A stretch of 64,000 bases of DNA from positions 124,001-188,000 of the forward strand of contig CAWBTU010000006.1 in NCBI GenBank assembly GCA_963791805.1, read 5' to 3'. A program made the position numbers and the translations under genes. Positions 33,888 to 42,000 of the stretch are shown here, piece after piece. A model generated the notes under the pieces. The model had not been told where the DNA came from. It saw only the letters and a program-made list of their open reading frames with translations, and made no database searches. Position 1 is the first letter of the stretch. Each line of letters begins with the position of its first letter. This stretch comes from JACMJL01 sp963791805. Its GTDB lineage: Bacteria; Bacillota; Clostridia; Clostridiales; Clostridiaceae.

Positions 33888-33965
33888 ATAGTAACATGCA
33901 TAATGTGAGTTGTCAAAATAATATTATTTCAAAATATTGACAACTAAAAATATGCATGATAGTAT
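33888..33965. promoter_or_regulatory. Divergent phage switch: two mirror-image promoters with ATGCATG operators
   Basis: On the + strand TTGACAACT (33937-33945) and TAGTAT (33960-33965) have a 17-bp spacer; on the - strand the same TTGACAACT (33916-33908) and TACTAT (33893-33888), again with 17 bp. In both, ATGCATG lies just upstream of the -10 box (33952-33958 on +; its mirror 33901-33895 on -). The two promoters thus share -35 extension, spacing and a putative operator, as expected for a CI/Cro switch. Confidence 0.72.
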
Positions 33966-34017
33966 AAAATTATGCTGAATGACAAATTAAATTAGGCATT
34001 AGATTGGAGGTGATAAT

Positions 34018-34221
34018 GTGCGCCAAGGATTATTAGTCAAAGTTAAAAGAGTTGAAAAGGAATATACATGTATTGAGTTCGCAAAAATGCTAGGTATTTC
34101 TAGAGTGTATTTAAGTTGTATAGAAAGAGGTACAGCAAAAAATATAAGTGTTGATTTAATGAAAAAGATATCCGAAATACTTGAAGCTCCAATAGAAGAA
34201 TTATTTTTTTGTGCGGATTAG
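34018..34221 (+). CDS. Small Cro-like Xre regulator
   Basis: A 67-residue protein that is almost entirely a helix-turn-helix domain (CIEFAKMLGISRVYLSCIER, residues about 18-37; SVDLMKKISEILEAPIEELF after it). First gene rightward from the phage switch, in the place of Cro. Start GTG, 7 bp after TGGAGGTGAT. Probably opposes the CI-type repressor; DNA site not shown. Confidence 0.83.
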   Translation: MRQGLLVKVKRVEKEYTCIEFAKMLGISRVYLSCIERGTAKNISVDLMKKISEILEAPIEELFFCAD

Positions 34222-34262
34222 GGTTATTGGTTTTAAATTAATTAAATTGGGGGGAATAGAAA

Positions 34263-34493
34263 ATGGGGACAAGAGCATTATTAAAACCTACTGCAGCGGC
34301 ACTAGGAATAACACCGCATAGATTAAGAATCATGGCTAAGAATGGAGAAATACCTGTATTAAGGTGTGGTGCTAAGTATATTTTTGATATAGAACAGTGT
34401 GAGGCCTTTTTAAAAAAAAGAGCCATGGAAAATGTTAAATCAATAGAAACAGAAAGTGGATATGGAGTTTTAAGAAAAATTGGTGGAAATTAA
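34263..34493 (+). CDS. Helix-turn-helix (excisionase-like) small protein
   Basis: A 76-residue protein with a winged-helix/MerR-like pattern: LLKPTAAALGITPHRLRIMAKNGEIPVLRCGAKYIFD (in two halves, about 5-20 and 21-41), as in Xis and phage DNA-binding domain proteins that read KTYTVEEVAEILGVSRRTV-type motifs. GGGGG precedes ATG. Either an excisionase or a small regulator; position right after the Cro-like gene is common for both. Confidence 0.72.
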   Translation: MGTRALLKPTAAALGITPHRLRIMAKNGEIPVLRCGAKYIFDIEQCEAFLKKRAMENVKSIETESGYGVLRKIGGN

Positions 34494-34497
34494 TAAA

Positions 34498-34917
34498 TTA
34501 TTTTTTGTAGCGATTAATTCTGCCTGAAATTTGTATGTTTCTTGTTATATCTCTTTGATTTCTAATAGATTGTAAAGTTAAGGCTAGGTTTCTCTTTATT
34601 TGTTCTTTTTCGATATGCGTAATTTCTGTACCATCTAGCATTAAATCTTTGATTGATAGTATAGTAGCCATTGTTTGTTCTAAATCTTTAACTATGTATT
34701 CCGTATTTTCTTCTGGAGTCATTAAGGCATCTATAGTTACATCAAGGGCACCAGCTATTTTTTCTATAGTATTAGAGTTTAAGCTGAACCTTTTACCACT
34801 TTCTATTTCACTTACTGTAGAAGCTCCAATATGAGCTAATTTTGAAAGCTTAAAAGCACTTATTCCTTTTTCTGTACGAATTTTTTTAATGTTTAATCCC
34901 AGAATAGAAACACTCAT
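34498..34917 (-). CDS. Second Xre-family regulator of the prophage
   Basis: A 139-residue protein on the - strand, with N-terminal helix-turn-helix (LGLNIKKIRTEKGISAFKLS, KLAHIGASTVSEIESGKR; residues 6-43) and a helical C-terminal tail ending in basic residues. It is inverted between early genes and has its own upstream region 34918-35206, where two similar boxes TTTT-x4-RAACGG (35019-35030 and 35109-35120) could be its sites. AGGAGGT precedes ATG. A two-repressor layout is unusual but known in Firmicutes phages. Confidence 0.8.
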   Translation of the reverse strand: MSVSILGLNIKKIRTEKGISAFKLSKLAHIGASTVSEIESGKRFSLNSNTIEKIAGALDVTIDALMTPEENTEYIVKDLEQTMATILSIKDLMLDGTEITHIEKEQIKRNLALTLQSIRNQRDITRNIQISGRINRYKK

Positions 34918-35018
34918 TTTACAAACCTCCTATTATTTAAAAACAATATTGATAATATTTCCATTTATAGAATTATTATAGCATGTTTTTTAAAATTCCA
35001 ATGAGGTATAATATAAAA

Positions 35019-35124
35019 TTTTCTGTGAACGGAATTATTAACAAAATAATTCCCATAAATTGTATAATTACAACATAATAATGCGGGAATAAAAGGAATT
35101 ATAAGGTATTTTACGCAAACGGTA
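35019..35124. promoter_or_regulatory. Putative operator region: two AACGG boxes and an AATTATT inverted repeat
   Basis: TTTTCTGTGAACGGAA (35019-35034) and TTTTACGCAAACGGTA (35109-35124) are similar direct boxes 90 bp apart. Overlapping the first, GGAATTATT (35031-35039) and AATAATTCC (35045-35053) form a 9-bp perfect inverted repeat with a 5-nt loop. Positions between divergent Xre genes suggest repressor sites. Confidence 0.45.
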
Positions 35125-35206
35125 GAATATAGTGAATATTAAGCTTTGATTATTAATGATTACGGAAATATAATTAATACAATATTCTGAAAACAGAAAT
35201 GAAGTG

Positions 35207-35485
35207 GTGAGGAAACTGACATTTAAAGATCTACTGGAGAGTAAAGATATGACAATGTACAGAATTGCTAAAACAACAAAATGAGGACAAGCAACTAGAT
35301 TTGAAATATCAAAGTGAAAGAGAAAAGGTGTGAGACTAGAAACAGCAAATAAGTTTGCAAAATCTTTGTGAGTTATATTAAAACTACAAATTACATTATT
35401 AGGAGTGATTATGATGCAAATAAAAATAGAGATAGTTAACGGTGAAATAACAAGATTAAGAAGGACAAGCCATGAGCAATTATAA
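35207..35485 (+). pseudogene. Xre helix-turn-helix gene broken by three TGA codons
   Basis: From GTG 35207 one frame reads MRKLTFKDLLESKDMTMYRIAKTTK, TGA (35282), GQATRFEISK, TGA (35315), KRKGVRLETANKFAKSL, TGA (35369), VILKLQ and continues open to TAA 35483-35485. The pieces line up with a normal small phage Xre protein, where Gly or Leu is usual at the stops. The last part could also be a separate 24-codon ORF from ATG 35411. No frameshift is present; only point changes to TGA. Confidence 0.72.
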
Positions 35486-36245
35486 AATTTTGGTAAATGA
35501 ATTAATACCAGTTTATGAAGGAGAAAATGAGCAGCTAGTTGATGGGAGAGAATTACATTCGTTTTTGGAGGTTGGAACAAAATTTTCAGATTGGATAAAA
35601 GATAGAATAGAAAAATATGGATTTGTTCAAAATGATGACTTTATTACAACTTCTGAAAAAAGAGATGTTGCGAATGGCGGGTTTAAAATTACCACAAAGT
35701 ATTTCTTGAAACTAGATACTGCAAAAGAATTATCCATGGTACAAAACAATGCAAAGGGTTCAGAGGCAAGAAGGTATTTCATTTCAGTAGAAAAGAAATA
35801 CAAGGAAATAGCCCAAACTCAGTCTATAGAAGATCTAATAATAATGCAGGCTCAAAATATGAAGGCTATGAGATTACAACTACAAGAAGCAAAGGATCAA
35901 TCTTCAGCAGTAGAAGAAGCTGTCCAGGAAATGAGAGAAGTAATAGTAATTAGTCCGCAGGATGACTGGAGGGAACAAACCAATAAGCTAGTGGCTAAGA
36001 TTTGTAATAAATTAAAAAGTTACAACTTACCAAAAGAAGCTATTTATAAAGCCTTAGAAGCTAGGGCTAAATGTGATCTTAAAACTAGACTGGAGAATAA
36101 AATCAGAAGGCTTATAAGAGAAGGTACGCCCAAAAGTAAAGCAGAAAAACTTAACTATTTAGATGTTATAGCAGATGATAAAAAACTTATTGAGATATAT
36201 ACAGCAATAGTAAAAGAGATGGCCATTAAAAATCATGTAGCTTAA
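35472..36245 (+). CDS. ant: Phage antirepressor (AntA domain plus ORF6C-like C-terminus)
   Basis: A 257-residue protein with the N-terminal AntA/AntB domain (about 15-110: LVDGRELHSFLEVGTKFSDWIK, then NDDFITTSEK, TTKYFLKLDTAKELSMVQ and GSEARRYFISVEKKY), a coiled-coil middle (about 115-160) and an ORF6C-like C-terminus (DDWREQTNKLVAKICNKL onward). Such proteins inactivate phage repressors and favour lytic growth. It overlaps the preceding broken Xre frame by 14 bp. ATG after AGAAGGAC. Confidence 0.9.
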   Translation: MSNYKILVNELIPVYEGENEQLVDGRELHSFLEVGTKFSDWIKDRIEKYGFVQNDDFITTSEKRDVANGGFKITTKYFLKLDTAKELSMVQNNAKGSEARRYFISVEKKYKEIAQTQSIEDLIIMQAQNMKAMRLQLQEAKDQSSAVEEAVQEMREVIVISPQDDWREQTNKLVAKICNKLKSYNLPKEAIYKALEARAKCDLKTRLENKIRRLIREGTPKSKAEKLNYLDVIADDKKLIEIYTAIVKEMAIKNHVA

Positions 36246-36310
36246 ATGACAGGAAAATTAATATTTTATACTGATTGGAAACCAAAATAAACAAACTGGA
36301 GGGCTATAAA

Positions 36311-37648
36311 GTGAGTGTAATAAAATTAAGAAGGTTAGTACTTTTAAACTTTAAAGGTATAAAAAATCTTGATATAGACTTATCAAATATAACTAATATT
36401 TATGGAGAAAACAAATTGGGGAAAACTACAATCTTTGATGGATTTACATGGCTTCTTTTTGATAAGGACAGTAAGGATAGAAATAATTTTGAAGTACAAC
36501 CCTTGGATGAAGCAAATAACCTAGTTCATATGCTGGAAACACAGGTTATGGGTGTTTTAGAGGTGGATGGAAAGGTTATGGAACTAAAAAAGATTTTTAG
36601 AGAAAAGTGGGTAAAAAAATGTGAAGGAAACTATTCAGAGCTTAATGGTACTGAAATACTACACTTTATAGATCAGATTCAATTGAGCGCTTTAGAATAC
36701 AAAGAGAAAATAAACCACATAATTGATGAACAGATTTTTAAGTTAATCAGCGATCCCCTTTATTTTAGTACAAATATGAAGCGGGAATATCAAAGAAAAA
36801 TAATTCTAGATATTATAGATGAAATTACTACAGAAAAAGTAATAAACTATAATCCTTCTTTGGAGCCACTTACTAAACTTCTAGGTGGTAATGATATTGA
36901 ATCTATTAATAAAGTTATTTTTGATAGTAAGAAAGGGTTGAATGAAAATAATAAATTCATTCTTTCTAGAATTAGTGAGCTTAAGGATTCGTTAAATGAT
37001 GAATTAGATTTTGATGATTGTGTCTTTAGAAAACGAGCACTGCTTGGAACTATAACCTGTGTAGAAGAAAAACTTGATAATTTAAGGCTAACCCAGGATT
37101 CAAGTGAGGATAACGAAAATCAGCAGTCTTTAAATGCTAAGAAGGAAGAATTGCAAAGAGAACTTGAGGAAATTAATAATAGTTTAGAATCTAAAGAACA
37201 AAATATTAGAATCCAAGTCAAGATAAATGAATTATTGGCTGAAAGTAAGAATCTTAATGGAAAAATGCTAGAGCTAGAAGAACAAGAAAAGCTTTGTGAA
37301 ATGTATATAAAAAGCAAAGCTGAACTTCTGGAATTAGAAGTGAATAGCAAGTTTGAATTTGTAAGATTTAAGCTATTTAATACACTTCTTAATGGTGAAG
37401 TAGAGGATTATTGTGAGATTTTAATCAATGGAATTCCATTCAGCAATGCAAATAAGGCAGACCAGATAAATGCGGGTATTGATATTATAAACACCTTAAG
37501 CAAGTACTATAAAATTTCAGTTCCAATATTTATTGATAATAGGGAAAGTATAAATGAAATTTTGGAGTGCGATTCGCAAATTATTAATTTAATTGTAAGT
37601 AAGGATAAAAAATTAGTAATTGAAAAAATAGAAAATGAAGTAGCTTAG
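36311..37648 (+). CDS. Phage SMC/Rad50-like ATPase, short coiled coil
   Basis: A 445-residue AAA-type ATPase resembling the phage proteins with an SbcC/SMC-like head. The head begins VIKLRRLVLLNFKGIKNLDI and has Walker A YGENKLGKTTIFDGF (about 29-43), Lys in place of the usual Ser/Gly before G-K-T. A coiled coil spans about 245-345. The C-terminal half has PIFIDNRESI (Walker B-like Asp-Asn) and NLIVSKDKKL. Relatives are often near 600 residues, so the coil looks shortened, though both head parts are kept. Start GTG after GGAGGGC; the ATG at 36275 lacks a site. Role in phage replication or recombination likely. Confidence 0.8.
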   Translation: MSVIKLRRLVLLNFKGIKNLDIDLSNITNIYGENKLGKTTIFDGFTWLLFDKDSKDRNNFEVQPLDEANNLVHMLETQVMGVLEVDGKVMELKKIFREKWVKKCEGNYSELNGTEILHFIDQIQLSALEYKEKINHIIDEQIFKLISDPLYFSTNMKREYQRKIILDIIDEITTEKVINYNPSLEPLTKLLGGNDIESINKVIFDSKKGLNENNKFILSRISELKDSLNDELDFDDCVFRKRALLGTITCVEEKLDNLRLTQDSSEDNENQQSLNAKKEELQRELEEINNSLESKEQNIRIQVKINELLAESKNLNGKMLELEEQEKLCEMYIKSKAELLELEVNSKFEFVRFKLFNTLLNGEVEDYCEILINGIPFSNANKADQINAGIDIINTLSKYYKISVPIFIDNRESINEILECDSQIINLIVSKDKKLVIEKIENEVA

Positions 37649-37685
37649 TTATAGGTAAAATTATTCCACAAAGGTGGATGGATAA

Positions 37686-38036
37686 ATGAATACAAAATTG
37701 AAAATCTTCATGGCAAGGATTATAAACAATAAAGTGTTGAGTATAATCCTAATTGCCATGCTATTAATCATACCTATTTTTCAAGATCATAATCTTAGAA
37801 GCTTTCCCAAATATGAAATTATTAAATATAATACCTATGAGGTTAAATATGGCGATACACTTTCAGAAATTGCTGAAAGGTTTAAACCTGAGCATATGAA
37901 ATTGAGTAGCTTTATTGCGGAAATACAATTTGTGAATTCTATTTCTAGAGAAATAAATGCAGGTGAAAATTTATTGATTCCAGTTGAGAAAATTAGTGGA
38001 GGTAGAGAAGAAAATGGCGGATGTAAAGTGGATTAA
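37686..38036 (+). CDS. Membrane-anchored single-LysM protein in phage early region
   Basis: A 116-residue protein with one membrane segment (about 18-36, VLSIILIAMLLIIPIF) and one LysM domain (about 52-100: YEVKYGDTLSEIAERF, INAGENLLIPV), the motif that binds peptidoglycan GlcNAc chains. It is odd inside a phage replication module, and its last 23 bp overlap the replisome organiser gene. No hydrolase domain. ATG after AAAGGTGG. Confidence 0.8.
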   Translation: MNTKLKIFMARIINNKVLSIILIAMLLIIPIFQDHNLRSFPKYEIIKYNTYEVKYGDTLSEIAERFKPEHMKLSSFIAEIQFVNSISREINAGENLLIPVEKISGGREENGGCKVD

Positions 38037-38970
38037 GCTTTCAACAGATATGTTTGATGATGAAAAAATAGATTTTATTCAAAGCCTTCCTGAAGGTGAT
38101 TCATTACTTGTGATTTGGGTTAGGCTACTTACTATGGCAGGTAAGTGTAATGCCAATGGATATATTTATCTTACAGAGAACATTCCTTACACTGAAGAAG
38201 CTCTATCTTATAAATTTAAGAAGTCGGTAAATGTCATTAAATTAGCACTACAAACATTTCAAAATTTGAATATGATAGAGATTAATGAGAAAGGGATAGA
38301 ACTAATAAACTGGGCTAAGTATCAGAGTTTAGATGGGCTCGATAAGATTAAAGAGAAGGAACAAGCAAGAGTTAGAAAGCAAAAACAAAGAGAAAGGGAA
38401 AAATTAATTGAAGCACCTTCTAATTCTGAAATTATTGTAGAAAAAGATATGTCACGTGACAGTCACGGTGATGTCACGCGTGACCCTTCTATTATAGAAG
38501 AAGAGAGAGAACTAGATATAGAACTAGATAAAGATATAAATAAAGAATTAGATATAGATAAAGAGAGAGAAGAGAATAAGGCGCAAGGGAATCCACTCTC
38601 TACTTATCAACAGATTGTGGACAACTTTAATAGAATCTGTACATCATTGCCTAGAATAACATCTGTGGATGAAACTAGAAAAGATTTAGTTAATAAGAGC
38701 TTTAGCATGTTTGAAAATATTGAAGTGTTTACTAAAGTGTTTAAAAAAGCACAGAATAGTGATTTCCTTTCAGGAAGAAATGAGAAATGGAAATGCTGCA
38801 GCTTTGATTGGATAATTTCTGAGGGAAATATGATGAAAATCCTTAAAGGGAACTACGATAATAAATTAGGCAAAGATAATGCTAAAGACAGCTTTAATAA
38901 TTATAATCAGAGAAATTATGATTATGATGTTCTAGAGAAGAAACTTTTAGGATGGGAGAAGGGGAGTTGA
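38014..38970 (+). CDS. Phage replisome organiser (DnaD/replication initiator N-terminal family)
   Basis: Probable origin-binding initiator of the phage. From ATG 38014 (after GGAGGTAGAG) it has 318 residues and begins MADVKWIKLSTDMFDDEKI, the typical start of phage replisome organiser N-terminal domains (about 1-120, winged helix). The middle (about 120-190) is highly charged with EL-D-IDKE repeats, and a DnaD-like tail follows (KWKCCSFDWIISEGNMMKIL). The helicase loader that normally follows is missing; phage-like coding stops here. Confidence 0.88.
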   Translation: MADVKWIKLSTDMFDDEKIDFIQSLPEGDSLLVIWVRLLTMAGKCNANGYIYLTENIPYTEEALSYKFKKSVNVIKLALQTFQNLNMIEINEKGIELINWAKYQSLDGLDKIKEKEQARVRKQKQREREKLIEAPSNSEIIVEKDMSRDSHGDVTRDPSIIEEERELDIELDKDINKELDIDKEREENKAQGNPLSTYQQIVDNFNRICTSLPRITSVDETRKDLVNKSFSMFENIEVFTKVFKKAQNSDFLSGRNEKWKCCSFDWIISEGNMMKILKGNYDNKLGKDNAKDSFNNYNQRNYDYDVLEKKLLGWEKGS

Positions 38971-39204
38971 GGTGATATTAGCAGGTTACTTTGGGATGAA
39001 TGGCGTAAGAATTATATTTACAGGTTGCATTTTAAGTCGGTATTAAAGTACTACATATTCTAAAGTTTTTTGTTTAGAGTATGCTAGATTTTCAATACTT
39101 TTGTTATAATAAATTGTTTTTGTTAAGATAAATATATAGTATAGTTGAAAGTATATAATAACTAATTTACTAAGGGAAAATTAAAAAAACGAGGTGGTAT
39201 TTAT

Positions 39205-39915
39205 ATGGATAATGTGAAGATACTCCTAGTTGATGATGAAGAACTTATAAGGGATATGATAAAGGAGTATTCTAGCCCAGAAGGATATGATATTGATGAA
39301 GCAGCAGATGGATTAATAGCTTTAGAATTATTTAGACAAAATAAATATTCATTGATTATATTAGATGTTATGATGCCGAGAATGGATGGTTGGAGTGTGT
39401 GCAGGGAAATACGAAAGGCATCTAATGTTCCTGTTATCATGCTTACAGCACGAGGTGAGGAGTACGACAAGCTTTTTGGTTTTGAATTAGGGGTTGATGA
39501 CTATATGATTAAACCCTTTAGTCCAAAGGAGTTACTTGCACGTATGAAAGCCATAATAAGAAGAAATACATCTATTGGCATAGATAAAATAAAAGAAAAT
39601 GTATTTAAGTTCCAAGGACTTGTTATAGAATTTGATTCTCATAATATCTATGTGGATAATAAGCTAGTTATACTTACCCCTAAAGAATACAGTTTGCTTA
39701 GCTTTTTTGTTAATAATCCTAACAAGGTATTTTCAAGGGATCAGCTACTAAATGAAGTGTGGGGTTATGATTTTATTGGAGATGATAGAACTGTAGACAC
39801 ACATGTAAAAATGCTGAGAGAAAGTATAAAAGAATATAGAAAGTTTATTGTTACAGTTTGGGGAACTGGATATAAATTTGAGGTAGGTGAAAAAAATGAA
39901 AAGCATAGCACTTAA
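39205..39915 (+). CDS. OmpR/PhoB-family response regulator
   Basis: A 236-residue regulator: receiver domain with acid pocket VDDEEL and phosphoacceptor Asp in LIILDVMMPRMDGW (about residue 53), Thr in VIMLTARGEE, Lys in YMIKPFSPKEL, and a C-terminal winged helix (LTPKEYSLLSFFVNNPNKVFS... DRTVDTHVKMLRE, about 150-225). GAGGTGG precedes ATG. It overlaps the histidine kinase gene by 20 bp and lies just outside the prophage remnant. Controlled genes unknown; the DUF2680 gene downstream is a candidate. Confidence 0.94.
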   Translation: MDNVKILLVDDEELIRDMIKEYSSPEGYDIDEAADGLIALELFRQNKYSLIILDVMMPRMDGWSVCREIRKASNVPVIMLTARGEEYDKLFGFELGVDDYMIKPFSPKELLARMKAIIRRNTSIGIDKIKENVFKFQGLVIEFDSHNIYVDNKLVILTPKEYSLLSFFVNNPNKVFSRDQLLNEVWGYDFIGDDRTVDTHVKMLRESIKEYRKFIVTVWGTGYKFEVGEKNEKHST

Positions 39916-41290
39916 ACTTTGGGCAGGAATGATAGCTCTTGTTGTTGTCATGATAATTATGCTATGGATTTTTCAGATTATGTTTTTAGAAAACTTCTAC
40001 ACAAAAATTAAGATTTCTGAGGCGAAAAGCAAAGGATATTCTGTTATTAAGCAAATAGAGGATGGAAATAAAGATTCAGAGAGTCTTTTAGATGGTTTAG
40101 CTAATAAGATTAATGCTAATGTTGAATTAGTGGATTCATATGGAGAAACTGTTTATTCTGCAGGATCAAGTGAAAATAACGCTCAAATGCCCAAGATGAT
40201 GAATAGTTCAAAAAACGATGCAATTAAAAACCTTCTTGCAGAAAAGGAAACAACCGTATATTTAACTCATCCAAAATTTAATACTAAATTTGTGATTATT
40301 GGATTGCCTGCCAAAGGAAACAGCCAGCTTAAAGGTGGTTTACTAATAAATTTGCCCCTTGCTCCGGTAAAGGATACAGCTTCAGTTTTGAAAGTACAAC
40401 TTCTTTATGTAACGGTAATTCTTCTATTTGTCACAATTATATTTGCATATTTCTTAGCTAAAAGCTTTAGTAGACCAATACTACAAATTACAAAAGCTTC
40501 AGAAGAAATGGCATCAGGTAATTTTTCTGTGAAGGTTGAATCTAAGAGTAGAGATGAAATTGGACAACTGGCTTCAACTATTAATTATATGGGAGAAGAA
40601 CTTTCTAAAACTGAGCAGCTACGAAAAGATATAATAGCTAATGTATCTCATGAATTAAGAACACCTTTAAGTTTAATTCAGGGATATGCTGAAACTATTA
40701 AAGATGTAACAGGAAATGTAGCTGAAAAGCGTGAAAAACAGCTAGAAATCATTATTGATGAAGCAGAAAGGCTTGGTAAAATCGTTGATGATATTTTGAA
40801 CTTATCTCAAATCCAAGCAGGGTATGCTAATTTAAATAAAACTAATTTTAATATTAGCGAGTTACTAGAAAGAGTTGTTAAAAATTTCGAGATTTTAAGT
40901 GAGAAAACTGGTATAGAAATAAATATGCAGCATTATGAAGATAAAATTGTTTTAGCAGATGAAACAAGGATAGAACAGGTAGTATATAATCTTTTAAATA
41001 ACGCCTTTAATCATACTGAAAGTTCTGGTTATATAATTATACGGCAAGTGGAAACTGAAAAATGTATAAGGATAGAAGTTGAGGATACAGGCACAGGAAT
41101 TTCAGAAGAAAATTTGGAACATATATGGGATAGATTTTATAAAACAGAAAAAGTTGAAGGTAGAAAATCTAACGGTACAGGACTTGGATTAACTATTGTA
41201 AAAACTATTCTAGATTCCCATAAGTTCAAATATGGTGTGGAGAGCACAATTGGAATTGGAACGAAGTTTTGGTTTCAACTTGAAAAATAG
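39896..41290 (+). CDS. Sensor histidine kinase
   Basis: Partner of the preceding response regulator. From ATG 39896 (AGGTAGGTGA just upstream) it has 464 residues: membrane segment 1 (about 10-30), an extracytoplasmic sensor (about 31-162), membrane segment 2 (about 163-185), HAMP (about 186-240), HisKA with NVSHELRTPLSLIQGY (about 251-266) and HATPase with NNAFNH, DTGTGI and GTGLGLTIVKTI. All phosphotransfer and ATP motifs are intact. Signal unknown. A GTG at 39887 lies in the binding site and is rejected. Confidence 0.93.
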   Translation: MKSIALKLWAGMIALVVVMIIMLWIFQIMFLENFYTKIKISEAKSKGYSVIKQIEDGNKDSESLLDGLANKINANVELVDSYGETVYSAGSSENNAQMPKMMNSSKNDAIKNLLAEKETTVYLTHPKFNTKFVIIGLPAKGNSQLKGGLLINLPLAPVKDTASVLKVQLLYVTVILLFVTIIFAYFLAKSFSRPILQITKASEEMASGNFSVKVESKSRDEIGQLASTINYMGEELSKTEQLRKDIIANVSHELRTPLSLIQGYAETIKDVTGNVAEKREKQLEIIIDEAERLGKIVDDILNLSQIQAGYANLNKTNFNISELLERVVKNFEILSEKTGIEINMQHYEDKIVLADETRIEQVVYNLLNNAFNHTESSGYIIIRQVETEKCIRIEVEDTGTGISEENLEHIWDRFYKTEKVEGRKSNGTGLGLTIVKTILDSHKFKYGVESTIGIGTKFWFQLEK

Positions 41291-41391
41291 CTTTCACAAA
41301 TGTTTCCGCATTTCATCATACTTCTATCACAATTGCTCCTTATAATAAAGATATAAACTAAATCAAAATAAATATGAGGAGCGTGTATTAT

Positions 41392-41850
41392 ATGAAAAAT
41401 ATTAAGAAAATTGTTGCATCTGCTATGGTTATAGGAGTACTTAGTGCAGGAGGAACTGTTTTTGCAGCAACTACAGGAACAACACCCGCAGATATTGCAG
41501 CTAAATTAACAGGAAAGACAGTTGAAGAAGTTACAAAAGAAAGAGCAGCAGGGAAAACCTACGGTACAATTGCAAAAGAAGCAGGAAAACTTGATGAATT
41601 TAAAGCTCAGACTCTTGAACAGAAAAAGGCTTTACTTGATGAAAAAGTTAAGAATGGAACCTTGACTCAGGAAAAGGCTGATGAAATTTACAATACCATA
41701 AAGACAAATCAAGCAAATTGTGATGGAACTGGAAGTAAAGGAGTAGGCAAAGAAAACGGAGCAGGCTTTGGACAGGGAAGTGGAAATGGCATGGGTTCAA
41801 TGCAACATAAGGGAAATGGAACTGGCCAGGGAATGCACAAAAGTAATTAA
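41392..41850 (+). CDS. Secreted DUF2680 (YckD-like) protein
   Basis: A 152-residue secreted protein: signal peptide (about 1-26, cleavage likely after VFA-A) followed by a DUF2680 region with KTYGTIAKEAGKLDEFK and GTLTQEKADEIYNTI, and a Gly/Asn/Met-rich low-complexity tail (GQGSGNGMGSMQHKGNG) that may bind metal. ATG 41392 lies 10 bp after GAGGAG. It follows the two-component system by about 100 bp and may be its target, as DUF2680 genes often sit beside such pairs. Function unknown. Confidence 0.82.
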   Translation: MKNIKKIVASAMVIGVLSAGGTVFAATTGTTPADIAAKLTGKTVEEVTKERAAGKTYGTIAKEAGKLDEFKAQTLEQKKALLDEKVKNGTLTQEKADEIYNTIKTNQANCDGTGSKGVGKENGAGFGQGSGNGMGSMQHKGNGTGQGMHKSN

Positions 41851-41872
41851 GTTAATAATGTTTTTCAAAGTA

Positions 41873-41910
41873 AAAGAATCGCCACAAAACAATATGTGGG
41901 GATTCTTTTT
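41873..41910 (+). terminator. Terminator of the DUF2680 gene
   Basis: AAAGAATCGCCACA (41873-41886) pairs with TGTGGGGATTCTTT (41895-41908), with one internal mismatch, and is followed by TT. Confidence 0.83.
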
Positions 41911-42000
41911 GATTTAAATTAAAATGCAACTTGCATAAATTTTAATAAATACCCAAATTAGTGTGTTAAAAAATAGATTATTATTTTCCGTTAAAAGGTC

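Larger units (their letters stand above)
31384..39050. mobile_element. Prophage remnant next to tRNA-Trp (left end near tRNA; right end uncertain)
   Basis: Early half of a temperate phage: integrase facing the tRNA, CI-type repressor, divergent Cro-like and excisionase-like genes, another Xre, a broken Xre, antirepressor, SMC-like ATPase, LysM protein and replisome organiser. Head, tail, terminase, portal, holin and lysin genes are absent, and host genes resume at 39205. A direct repeat of the tRNA-Trp 3' end was looked for between 38.9 and 39.2 kb and not found, so the right boundary is drawn where phage-like coding stops. The element cannot form particles on its own. Confidence 0.85.

Noticed and set aside
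35207..35485. TGA read as Trp or Gly in the phage Xre gene
   Set aside because: The other phage genes contain normal codons and stop at TGA or TAA; the three sites do not fit one amino acid. Kept as pseudogene, with the idea noted as a finding.
35068..35580. 170-codon reverse frame opposite the phage antirepressor start
   Set aside because: Composition is antisense to the Xre remnant and antirepressor, which have recognisable domains.
38970..39204. Right attachment site of the prophage
   Set aside because: No copy of the tRNA-Trp 3' end (TACTACCCCTGCCA or similar) was found here.
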